Positions 1-5,213 of a DNA stretch of 5,213 nucleotides are shown here, piece by piece. The notes below the pieces were generated by a model that had not been told where the DNA came from, made no database searches, and saw only the letters and a program-made list of their open reading frames with translations. Position 1 is the first letter of the stretch. Each line of letters begins with the position of its first letter. Source of the DNA: Gammaproteobacteria bacterium (GTDB lineage: Bacteria; Pseudomonadota; Gammaproteobacteria; Steroidobacterales; Steroidobacteraceae); assembly GCA_028293775.1 (NCBI GenBank), contig JAQGOD010000276.1, forward strand, positions 1 through 5,213, given 5' to 3'. The position numbers and the translations under genes were made by a program.

Positions 1-151
1 ATGGATCGACCCTCAGGCTGAGGCGTTTCGTAATCACCTCGCTCTGACCAATCTGCGCGGCGATGGCCGGCCAGGTCCTGCTCCAAGCATCAACGTAGAA
101 CCTGTGCCCGCGCTTTGGTGATACCCAACGCGTTCACAGCGTTCTTGCCGG

Positions 152-163
152 GCGCTTAAGCGC
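152..163. repeat. 12-bp perfect palindrome
   Basis: GCGCTTAAGCGC reads the same on both strands. It lies about 115 bp upstream of the small acidic ORF. A perfect palindrome of this size could be a dimeric regulator site, but no second copy was seen and chance is not excluded. Confidence 0.4.
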
Positions 164-189
164 ATGGCTCGCTGTTCTTGCGTGTATTC

Positions 190-215
190 GCCGCTGCCGG
201 AGGCGGCCCAGCGGC
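190..215. repeat. Inverted repeat, 7-bp stem with 12-nt loop
   Basis: GCCGCTG (190–196) pairs perfectly with CAGCGGC (209–215) around a GC-rich 12-base loop. No T-run follows on either strand, so it does not look like a classical intrinsic terminator. It lies about 60 bp upstream of the small acidic ORF and could fold in its leader RNA. That role is inference. Confidence 0.4.
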
Positions 216-278
216 TGGATAACTGGCATTAGAATAGGAAGGGGAGATAAATTGCGAACCACCAATGGAGCCCGCCGC

Positions 279-605
279 ATGGATCAGGATCACGAGATCA
301 TCGCCACCAACGCGCGATTAGACGACGCCGCACAAATGGCGCTTTTTTTGGCGCCAATCCCCAATGCCGGCAGCCTCGAAGCGCTTTTGATGCAACGAAA
401 GGGCGTTTCCACGCGTACCTACGACGACGAGGAGATGCTGGCGCGGTTCGTGCGCAGCGACGGGAAAATGGTCGCCTGCTACACCGTGAAGGAGGTCACC
501 ATCGATGAAGCTGAAATGATCGCGGCACAGTGCGAGCTGTTGGATGTGTGGAATTTCGAGAGCTTTTCGCGCGCGGTGCACATCGCACTGGATCCGGAGA
601 TCTAG
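279..605 (+). CDS. Small acidic hypothetical protein (108 aa)
   Basis: I do not recognise this protein. It is short and acidic, with about 20 Asp/Glu against 9 Lys/Arg, including an acidic DDEE cluster at residues 49–52. It has no signal peptide or membrane span. Codons mostly end in G or C, as in the neighbouring genes, which argues that it is truly coding. The start is ambiguous. I chose ATG at 279, which has GGAG at 267–270 with an 8-nt spacer. A TTG at 252, adding nine residues, has a stronger purine-rich site (GGAAGGGGAG at 237–246) with a 5-nt spacer and is a serious alternative. No partner gene is close on the same strand. It is probably a soluble cytoplasmic protein, but no function can be assigned. 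Confidence 0.6.
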   Translation: MDQDHEIIATNARLDDAAQMALFLAPIPNAGSLEALLMQRKGVSTRTYDDEEMLARFVRSDGKMVACYTVKEVTIDEAEMIAAQCELLDVWNFESFSRAVHIALDPEI

Positions 606-822
606 GCTCGCGCAGTCGCGGGGAAATTCTCGCGATCGCCCGATCGCTGACCAGTGCCCTCTGGAAACCTTCTGCTCGGGACCCTGAGATCCGGGGGATC
701 AGATACAACCTATTTTCCATCGTCAATCCGATTGCCGGCCATTCCATGATTCGTATGGCCGTGAAGTTGGCAGCGGCGGCGGGTCACACGGTGTTGCAGC
801 AAGCCGTGCACTAAAATGATCG
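606..822. other. Intergenic gap between two convergent genes
   Basis: This gap separates the end of the small acidic ORF from the end of the minus-strand VOC gene. A plus-strand frame is open through it to a TAA at 812–814, but its peptide is low-complexity, unrecognised and has no ribosome-binding site. The gap contains the inverted repeat GCGATCG-CC-CGATCGC (632–647) about 27 bp after the upstream stop, and a 5-bp stem GATCC-GGG-GGATC (688–700). Neither is followed by a T-run. Transcripts from both sides must end here or read through, but no clear intrinsic terminator is visible. Confidence 0.5.
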
Positions 823-1215
823 CTAAATCGTAACTTCAATACGATTGCCATCTGGATCCAACACCACACTCTCGTAGTACCCGTCCCCCGTGTGGCGCGG
901 ACCATCGACGATTTCAAATCCGTCTCGTTTTAGGCGGCCGGTCAATTCATCAACACGCTGTTCCGAGCCGATGGACACTGCGACGTGCGTCAGCCCCATC
1001 CGCTGCGCGCCCCGCTCGAGCACAACGGGAGCCAGCGTCGAACTCTTCATGAGTTCGATCCTCGCGCCCCCTTCGAAGCTCAAGAAGCGCGATTCGTAGC
1101 CCTTCTTCTGATTGACGTATTTTGGTCCAACGGTCGCGCCAAAGTATGTTGCATAGAAGCTTGCAAGCCGTTCTATATCAGTAGTCCAAAATGCGACGTG
1201 TTCGATGCGAAGCAT
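823..1215 (-). CDS. VOC-superfamily (glyoxalase I-like) protein
   Basis: The 130-residue product is a complete single-domain vicinal-oxygen-chelate protein with two βαβββ modules. The first module opens with RIEHVAFWTTD and the second with GLTHVAV; the end is LDPDGNRIEVTI, typical of the family. His6, Glu54, His77 and Glu127 fall where glyoxalase I-type enzymes bind their divalent metal, so an active metalloenzyme is plausible. Members include lactoylglutathione lyases (methylglyoxal–glutathione hemithioacetal isomerisation), epimerases, dioxygenases and antibiotic-binding proteins; the substrate cannot be told from sequence. The protein should be cytoplasmic. I chose ATG at 1215 because GAGG lies 4 nt upstream and the conserved first strand begins there; a GTG at 1239 would add eight unconserved residues. 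It is transcribed divergently from the pspC–amidase pair. Confidence 0.9.
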   Translation of the reverse strand: MLRIEHVAFWTTDIERLASFYATYFGATVGPKYVNQKKGYESRFLSFEGGARIELMKSSTLAPVVLERGAQRMGLTHVAVSIGSEQRVDELTGRLKRDGFEIVDGPRHTGDGYYESVVLDPDGNRIEVTI

Positions 1216-1241
1216 GCGGCCTCGGGTACCGTTGAGCACCG

Positions 1242-1272
1242 TTAACTCTACGGCATTCTATGCTTGTACAAT
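1242..1272 (+). promoter_or_regulatory. Candidate weak promoter for the pspC–amidase pair
   Basis: TACAAT (1267–1272) is a 5/6 match to the -10 box. The best upstream element is TTAACT (1242–1247), with a long 19-bp spacer. Initiation near 1279 would leave about 45 nt of leader before the ATG at 1325. The -10 overlaps the perfect palindrome TTGTACAA (1264–1271) and the -10 of the opposing candidate promoter, so the two directions could compete. Confidence 0.3.
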
Positions 1273-1291
1273 GAGCAAAGATTCCGGTCAA
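1263..1291 (-). promoter_or_regulatory. Candidate sigma-70 promoter for the VOC gene
   Basis: Read on the minus strand, TTGACC (1291–1286) and TACAAG (1268–1263) are separated by 17 bp, giving 5/6 and 4/6 matches to the -35 and -10 consensus. Initiation would fall near 1256, about 40 nt before the ATG at 1215. This is a pattern match only. Confidence 0.35.
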
Positions 1292-1313
1292 CGGCCGCAA
1301 CAAGGTCGACCGC

Positions 1314-1318
1314 GGAGG
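1314..1318 (+). promoter_or_regulatory. Strong ribosome-binding site deciding the pspC start
   Basis: GGAGG sits 6 nt before ATG 1325, close to ideal. An upstream in-frame ATG at 1271 has no Shine-Dalgarno sequence, so 1325 is preferred. Confidence 0.8.
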
Positions 1319-1324
1319 ATCGCG

Positions 1325-1642
1325 ATGACGCTACTCGATGAACTCGGCAAACTCGAAGAACTTCGCGCCCGCGGAACGCTGACCGATGAGGAATTCGCGC
1401 GGGCGAAGGAAAGACTGTTAAATTTGGAGGGCGCGCGTGCCACAGGACCCTTTGTATCGGCGGTAAATAGCTTTCGCCGCAGTCGCAACGATCGGTGGAT
1501 CGGCGGGGTCTGCGGCGGACTCGCCCGAATCACAGGATTGGAGTCCTGGGCTTGGCGGCTAATTTTTACGCTATTCTTCCTCTGCGCAGGAACCGGACTG
1601 CTCGCATATCTTCTCTTGGTGATATTCGTTCCGAGCGAGTGA
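1325..1642 (+). CDS. SHOCT–PspC domain inner-membrane protein
   Basis: The 105-residue product has two parts. Residues 4–33 form a SHOCT-like helical hairpin: Leu-rich first helix, an ARGTLTDEEF turn, then AKERLL. This motif is usually found at protein ends and is thought to mediate oligomerisation or binding. Residues 52–105 match PspC: a basic RRSRNDRWIGGVCGGLA segment, an amphipathic stretch with LESWAWRLIF, then a hydrophobic span (about 79–102) ending in FVPSE. In enterobacteria PspC is an inner-membrane sensor of the phage-shock (envelope stress) response. No pspA, pspB or pspF is in the window, so participation in a Psp system is not shown. It should be a one-span membrane protein with a cytosolic SHOCT segment. 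Its stop overlaps the amidase start by one base, suggesting co-transcription and coupling. A longer form from ATG 1271 is possible but lacks a ribosome-binding site. Confidence 0.9.
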   Translation: MTLLDELGKLEELRARGTLTDEEFARAKERLLNLEGARATGPFVSAVNSFRRSRNDRWIGGVCGGLARITGLESWAWRLIFTLFFLCAGTGLLAYLLLVIFVPSE

Positions 1643-1644
1643 TG
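1640..1644 (+). promoter_or_regulatory. TGATG stop/start overlap (translational coupling)
   Basis: The TGA of the PspC-like gene (1640–1642) shares its final A with the ATG of the amidase (1642–1644). The amidase start has only weak GAG triplets upstream (1633–1635 and 1637–1639), so ribosomes ending the first gene probably restart here. The overlap is seen; the coupling is inferred. Confidence 0.7.
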
Positions 1645-1737
1645 GAAGCAGATAACGGTTCCACCAAAGGATCATTGAGCCGCCGTACGGTGCTTGGTTT
1701 GGCGGCGGCCGCTACCACGGCGGCAGCCGCGTACGCG
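1642..1737 (+). other. Predicted twin-arginine signal peptide of the amidase
   Basis: Residues 1–15 form a polar n-region ending in Ser13-Arg14-Arg15. Thr16-Val17-Leu18-Gly19 completes a near-consensus SRRxFLK motif, with Val for Phe and Gly for Lys. A modestly hydrophobic, Ala-rich h-region runs from about 17 to 30, and AYA at 30–32 is a plausible signal peptidase I site. No lipobox Cys is present. Confidence 0.7.
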
Positions 1738-3207
1738 TCTCCTTACCATCGAACAGCGGAGCGGCGCATGAGTGATTTGGTGTTGATGGATGCCACGGCT
1801 CTTGGCTCGGCAATACATTCACGCAAGGTTTCTTGCGTTGAAGTCATGACCGCATATCTTGATCATATTGAGCACCTCAACCCGAAGGTAAACGCCATCG
1901 TGGCGCTTCAGGACCGCGAGACGCTGCTGGCGCAGGCAAGCGAGCGCGACGCACAACTCAGCCGCGGGGAATCCATGGGACCGCTGCATGGCTTTCCACA
2001 TGCAGTAAAGGATCTGCAGGCGGTCAAGGGCATTCGAATGACCATGGGTTCGCCGATCCTCAAGGATTTTGTGCCCTCGGCCGATGGCCTGATGGTCGAG
2101 AGATTGCGCGAGGCGGGAGCGATATTCATCGGAAAAACCAACACCCCGGAATTTGGCCTGGGGTCGCACACCTACAACCCGGTCTACGGCGTCACTCGGA
2201 ATGCATACGATGCCAAGCGATCAGCCGGCGGCAGCAGCGGGGGTGCGGCGGTATCGCTTGCGCTTCGCATGCTACCCGTCGCCGACGGCTCGGATTACGG
2301 CGGGAGTCTGCGCAATCCCGCGGGGTGGAACAATGTATTTGGATTTCGCACCAGCATTGGTCGAATTCCCAATGACACGCGCGACGCCTGGTTGCCCTCG
2401 ATGGGCGTGACCGGTCCGATGGCCAGGAACGTGACGGACCTCGCCATGCTTCTGTCGGTGCAGGCGGGGTTCGATGCGCGGCTGCCCCTGTCTCTGGATG
2501 GGAATGGGACGCCGTTTCAGCAGGGATTGGAAAAGAGTTTCAAGGGCAAACGTATTGCGTGGTGCGGAGACTTCAACGGCTACACACCGTGCGAACCGGG
2601 AGTCCTCGAAGTGTGTCGAGCGGCTGTAAGGAACTTCGAATCGCTCGGCTGCATTGTCGAGGAGGCGATACCAGATTTCGACCTGGAAGCTGTATGGCGC
2701 GCATTGATTCGTCTTCGCGGCTGGCAACAGGGAAGCCCGCTCCTTGCGTATTACAACGAACCCGGAAAACGTACCCTGCTCAAGCCCGAGGCGATATTCG
2801 AAATAGAAACGGGACTCCGGCAATCGGCTTACGACATCACGGCCGCTTCAGTTGTGCGTACCGAGTGGACGAGGGCGGTCCGCCGGTTCTTCGAGCGCTA
2901 CGACTTTTTCGTGGTGCCGACCGCGCAGGTGTTTCCGTTCGATGTGAATGAGCATTGGCCGCAAGAAATTGCGGGCAGGAAAATGGAAACCTACCATGAG
3001 TGGATGAAGAGCACCTTTCTTGTCACGATGTCAGGATGTCCCGCGCTCGCAGTGCCGGCGGGCTTCAATGACAAGGGGCTGCCTATGGGCATTCAGCTCG
3101 TTGGACCTAATCGCCAGGAATTGAGTTGCCTACAGCTGGCGTATGCCTACGAGAGCACCTTAAGTCCCGCGCATCATCGTCTGCCGGCGCTGCTCGATCG
3201 CGCCTAG
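1642..3207 (+). CDS. Tat-signal amidase (amidase signature family)
   Basis: The 521-residue product is a full-length amidase-signature serine hydrolase, a family that hydrolyses amide bonds to a carboxylate and ammonia or an amine. The Ser-cisSer-Lys triad is intact: Lys123 (HAVKD), cis-Ser198 (AGGSSGG) and nucleophile Ser222 (GSDYGGSLRNPA). The spacings of 75 and 24 residues match fatty acid amide hydrolase. The C-terminal MSGCPALAVPAGF and PMGIQLVGP motifs are also present. Residues 1–32 look like a twin-arginine leader (SRRTVLG, then an Ala-rich stretch ending AYA), predicting export of the folded enzyme. Met43 begins the usual cytosolic-type N-terminus and has a good ribosome-binding site, so a 479-residue cytosolic form is possible. 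No GatB or GatC gene is nearby and the export signal is unlike GatA, so tRNA amidation is unlikely. Candidate substrates include aryl, acyl or peptide amides; specificity is unknown. It is coupled to the upstream PspC-like gene. Confidence 0.95.
   Translation: MEADNGSTKGSLSRRTVLGLAAAATTAAAAYASPYHRTAERRMSDLVLMDATALGSAIHSRKVSCVEVMTAYLDHIEHLNPKVNAIVALQDRETLLAQASERDAQLSRGESMGPLHGFPHAVKDLQAVKGIRMTMGSPILKDFVPSADGLMVERLREAGAIFIGKTNTPEFGLGSHTYNPVYGVTRNAYDAKRSAGGSSGGAAVSLALRMLPVADGSDYGGSLRNPAGWNNVFGFRTSIGRIPNDTRDAWLPSMGVTGPMARNVTDLAMLLSVQAGFDARLPLSLDGNGTPFQQGLEKSFKGKRIAWCGDFNGYTPCEPGVLEVCRAAVRNFESLGCIVEEAIPDFDLEAVWRALIRLRGWQQGSPLLAYYNEPGKRTLLKPEAIFEIETGLRQSAYDITAASVVRTEWTRAVRRFFERYDFFVVPTAQVFPFDVNEHWPQEIAGRKMETYHEWMKSTFLVTMSGCPALAVPAGFNDKGLPMGIQLVGPNRQELSCLQLAYAYESTLSPAHHRLPALLDRA
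1758..1770 (+). promoter_or_regulatory. Internal ribosome-binding site and alternative amidase start
   Basis: GGAG (1758–1761) lies 6 nt before an in-frame ATG (1768–1770), a better arrangement than that of the annotated start at 1642. The protein from here begins MSDLVLMDATALGSAI, the point where leaderless amidases of this family typically start. It may be used in vivo, or it may be a relic of an ancestral start. Confidence 0.4.
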
Positions 3208-3235
3208 TTGGATAAGCGGGGGACCGCCGTGACCT
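3208..3235. other. 28-bp gap between convergent genes
   Basis: The amidase and the kinase gene end face to face here. The only inverted repeat is GCGG-GGGA-CCGC, a 4-bp stem with no T-run in either direction, so no bidirectional intrinsic terminator is apparent and the two transcripts may overlap. Confidence 0.5.
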
Positions 3236-5197
3236 CTACTGTGGTTTCTGAGCTCGGCTACACAGGGAAGCAACTGTGGACACCAGCAATTGTGGGTCCA
3301 AGGGTTTGACCAGATGTTGCTGGAAGCCTGCTGCCAGGGCCTGGGCTCGGTCCTCCATCCGAGAGAACGCGGTTAAAGCGATGGCGGGCAATTTCGACTC
3401 ATCATAGCCCGCGTCTCGCAACGCCCGCAGCAACTCGTAACCATCCAGATTTGCCATGCCAATATCGCTGATCAGAAGGTTCGGCGTACGGGTTTGAACG
3501 CTAGCCATTCCAGCCGCGGCATCGCCGGCTTCAATCACGACCGCCCCGACGTCTGCCAAAACCCGCGCGGTCAATGCCCTGGAGTCAGCGTCGTCATCGA
3601 CGATCAAGACCACGATACGTGAGAAGTCCATGTTGCGAATGAGTTGACTGTTGCTCGTGCTCTCTTGGAACTCGTCGCTGCGCTGGCTCAAAGGAATAAC
3701 AACTCTAAATGTGGCACCGCATCCTCTGCCGGCGCTTGACGCCTCGATACTGCCTCCATGCAATTCCACCAGCTGCTTGACGATGGCAAGGCCCAAACCC
3801 AGACCTCCATGCGCTTTGCTGGTTGTCGTATCTTGCTGGCTGAATCGCTCAAAAATACGCGGCAAGAACTGAGGCTCGATTCCCCTGCCTTCATCCGAGA
3901 CAATGAGTTGAAAGTGATTGTCCGCGCGACCGGCGCTCAAATGCACAGCTCCTTTCTTTTTGGAAAACTTAACGGCGTTGGTCAGCAAGTTAAGCGTTAT
4001 CTGCTGCAGGCGCGCAGGATCGGCATACACCCATAGTGAGTCCTCTTCAAACGATGTGAGAATTCGAACGTCCGCCGCGAGGGCGGTCGCCGAAATAATA
4101 TCGAGAGCGGCCCGAATGATCGGATAAGGATCAACATATTCCGGCACACAGCGAATGCGGCCGAAGGTTATTGCGGCGTAGTCCAACAGATCCGAAATCA
4201 TTCTCGCCTGCAGTCTAGAATTGCGTTCAATCGACTGCAGTCCGCGCCGAACCGGCGCGCTCAGTTCGGGATCGCGGTTTAAAATCGTTGCCCAACCTAC
4301 GATGGCATGCAGTGGATTCCGAAGTTCGTGCGACAAGGTGGCCAGAAATTCTTCCTTAGCCCGGTTACTGCGCTCCGCCTCCGCGCGGGCGGCGCGCTCG
4401 CTCGCGAGCAAGCTCTCGCGCGCTTGCTCCGCCCGCAATCTTTGCGTGATATCGATGGCAATCAGCACGCTGGTCCTTGATATATTTTCCTGGGTAATTT
4501 GCCATTCCATCTCGATGCCGCTGCCGTCGCCTTTGGTGAACTTGAGATGACGTTTCCACGGACTACCACCGCCTCTTAGCGCTTCAGTGAGCTCGGGTAG
4601 GTTTAACGGAGTTGAGCCCAGCGAGTAACTCAGCGAGCGACCCACAAGCTGCTCCGTGGAGTAGCCCGTCATCTTGCAGAACGCGGGGTTAACGCTCGTA
4701 TAGCTAAAAAGCTCGTCCAAAAACGCGATTCCAACGGGCGCCAGGTCGAACATTGCCCGCAACTTCGCATCGGCGCCGCGCCGAAGGTTGTCGGCTTGTT
4801 TGGCAAAAAGCAGCGTGCGCACCGTGGCGATAAGCACCGGAGCCTCGACGGGGCGCGTGAGATAACTGTCGGCGCCGGCTTCGATTCCCATCGCAAAATC
4901 GGCCGACTGGGTAAAGGTTGCTGACAAGTGCAAGACCGGCAGCTGCGCCGTAGCGGGGTTCGCGCGCAGACGTCGGCATACCTCGAAGCCATCGAGGTCA
5001 GGCAAGTTCACATCGAGCACGATCAAATCCGCGAAACTCGCCTTTGCCAATGCCTCCGCGCCCGTTGTGGCTTGAATGACCTCATAGCCGGCTGACTTCA
5101 GCACACGGCAGGTCGCGTAAAGGGCAGCCGGATTATCGTCGATCGCCAGGATCCGGATTGGCCCCTCTCTGCTAATCATCTCGTTGCTGCCGGTCAT
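3236..5197 (-). CDS. Hybrid histidine kinase, REC–PAS–HisKA–HATPase–REC
   Basis: The 653-residue product is a soluble hybrid sensor kinase with no membrane span or signal peptide. Domains in order: receiver 1 (about 14–130; acidic pair Asp20/Asp21, phospho-acceptor Asp62, Ser92); PAS (about 144–252); a charged coiled-coil linker (252–285); HisKA with phospho-His290 in FLATLSHELRNPLH; HATPase_c (about 393–503; N-box Asn403/Asn407, G1 DEGRGI at 435–440, F-box FERF at 449–452, G2 GGLGLGL at 464–470); and receiver 2 (about 527–645; Asp534–536, Asp578, Thr609, Lys631). The kinase should autophosphorylate His290 and pass phosphate to Asp578. Receiver 1 has Arg115 where the near-invariant Lys is expected (LTRPVE), so its phosphorylation response may differ. 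There is no Hpt or DNA-binding domain, so a partner must carry the output. ATG 5197 has only a distant GGAAG upstream; Met7 (5179) is an alternative start. Confidence 0.95.
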   Translation of the reverse strand: MTGSNEMISREGPIRILAIDDNPAALYATCRVLKSAGYEVIQATTGAEALAKASFADLIVLDVNLPDLDGFEVCRRLRANPATAQLPVLHLSATFTQSADFAMGIEAGADSYLTRPVEAPVLIATVRTLLFAKQADNLRRGADAKLRAMFDLAPVGIAFLDELFSYTSVNPAFCKMTGYSTEQLVGRSLSYSLGSTPLNLPELTEALRGGGSPWKRHLKFTKGDGSGIEMEWQITQENISRTSVLIAIDITQRLRAEQARESLLASERAARAEAERSNRAKEEFLATLSHELRNPLHAIVGWATILNRDPELSAPVRRGLQSIERNSRLQARMISDLLDYAAITFGRIRCVPEYVDPYPIIRAALDIISATALAADVRILTSFEEDSLWVYADPARLQQITLNLLTNAVKFSKKKGAVHLSAGRADNHFQLIVSDEGRGIEPQFLPRIFERFSQQDTTTSKAHGGLGLGLAIVKQLVELHGGSIEASSAGRGCGATFRVVIPLSQRSDEFQESTSNSQLIRNMDFSRIVVLIVDDDADSRALTARVLADVGAVVIEAGDAAAGMASVQTRTPNLLISDIGMANLDGYELLRALRDAGYDESKLPAIALTAFSRMEDRAQALAAGFQQHLVKPLDPQLLVSTVASLCSRAQKPQ

Positions 5198-5213
5198 GGC
5201 GGCACCCGCTTCC
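5194..5213 (-). other. Possible 3' end of an upstream minus-strand gene
   Basis: On the minus strand a frame ending in codons for KRVPP reaches a TGA at 5196–5194, overlapping the kinase ATG by four bases (ATGA). This is a common arrangement in signal-transduction operons. Only about five codons are visible, so the existence of the gene is inference. Confidence 0.25.

Larger units (their letters stand above)
1..278. other. Left-edge region with no defensible gene
   Basis: No complete gene is supported here. On the plus strand a frame is open from base 2 to a TGA at 119–121, and it could be the last 39 codons of a gene entering from the left. On the minus strand another frame is open from about 140 down to base 1. 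It has no ATG, GTG or TTG until a GTG at 37–35, so at most a dozen codons of a leftward gene would be inside the window. Neither peptide was recognised, and codon composition does not clearly favour one strand. The rest contains a 12-bp palindrome, a hairpin and the purine-rich leader of the next gene. Either edge frame could be a real gene end or a decayed fragment. Confidence 0.45.

Noticed and set aside
1..190. A transposase remnant on the minus strand
   Set aside because: One minus frame has an Arg/Gln-rich stretch that loosely recalls transposases, but there are no catalytic motifs, terminal inverted repeats or target duplications.
230..235. TAGAAT as a -10 box for the small acidic ORF
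   Set aside because: No -35 element lies at 16–18 bp, and the transcript would start within the ribosome-binding site.
632..647. GCGATCG-CC-CGATCGC as a terminator
   Set aside because: The loop is only 2 nt and no T-run follows. The motif is made of the common CGATCG palindrome.
787..808. CACGG/CCGTG stem as a terminator of the VOC gene
   Set aside because: It has only 5 base pairs, a long loop and no T-run on the minus-strand side.
746..814. A 22-codon plus-strand ORF beginning with ATG at 746
   Set aside because: It has no ribosome-binding site, an Ala-rich low-complexity peptide and no recognisable motif.
1495..1641. A longer amidase start upstream within the PspC-like gene
   Set aside because: The extra 49 residues are an out-of-frame shadow of the PspC domain. 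The Tat leader beginning at 1642 gives a natural N-terminus.
3651..4550. Plus-strand ORFs opposite the kinase gene
   Set aside because: They are antisense shadows of a well-conserved coding sequence, and none has recognisable domains.

Overview
The window is compact, moderately GC-rich bacterial DNA. The Tat-type leader, the SHOCT–PspC protein and the multi-domain hybrid histidine kinase fit a Gram-negative, proteobacterium-like genome. That is inferred from gene style only, and no lineage marker is present. No tRNA, rRNA, CRISPR array or intact mobile element is visible.

Layout. Positions 1–278 hold no gene I can defend: short open stretches on both strands at the left edge, a 12-bp palindrome and a 7-bp-stem hairpin. 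A small acidic protein of unknown function follows (279–605, +). Positions 606–822 appear non-coding. A VOC/glyoxalase-fold protein with four intact putative metal ligands lies on the minus strand (1215–823). It diverges from a two-gene plus-strand unit, with candidate promoters in the shared intergenic region. The unit comprises a SHOCT–PspC membrane protein (1325–1642) and an amidase-signature hydrolase (1642–3207), joined by a one-base TGATG stop/start overlap. A 653-residue cytoplasmic hybrid histidine kinase (5197–3236, -) converges on the amidase across 28 bp. Its start overlaps a TGA that could end a further minus-strand gene outside the window.

How they may work together. The PspC-like protein and the amidase are probably co-transcribed and translationally coupled. 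The amidase carries a twin-arginine leader followed by an internal Met with its own good ribosome-binding site, placed where cytosolic relatives usually begin, so exported and cytosolic forms are conceivable. The kinase has REC–PAS–HisKA–HATPase–REC architecture. Its first receiver has Arg at the usually invariant Lys position. Its input signal and output partner cannot be read from this window.

No clearly new multi-gene system is visible. The points most worth a second look are the possible dual start of the amidase, its coupling to a SHOCT–PspC protein, and the altered first receiver of the kinase.
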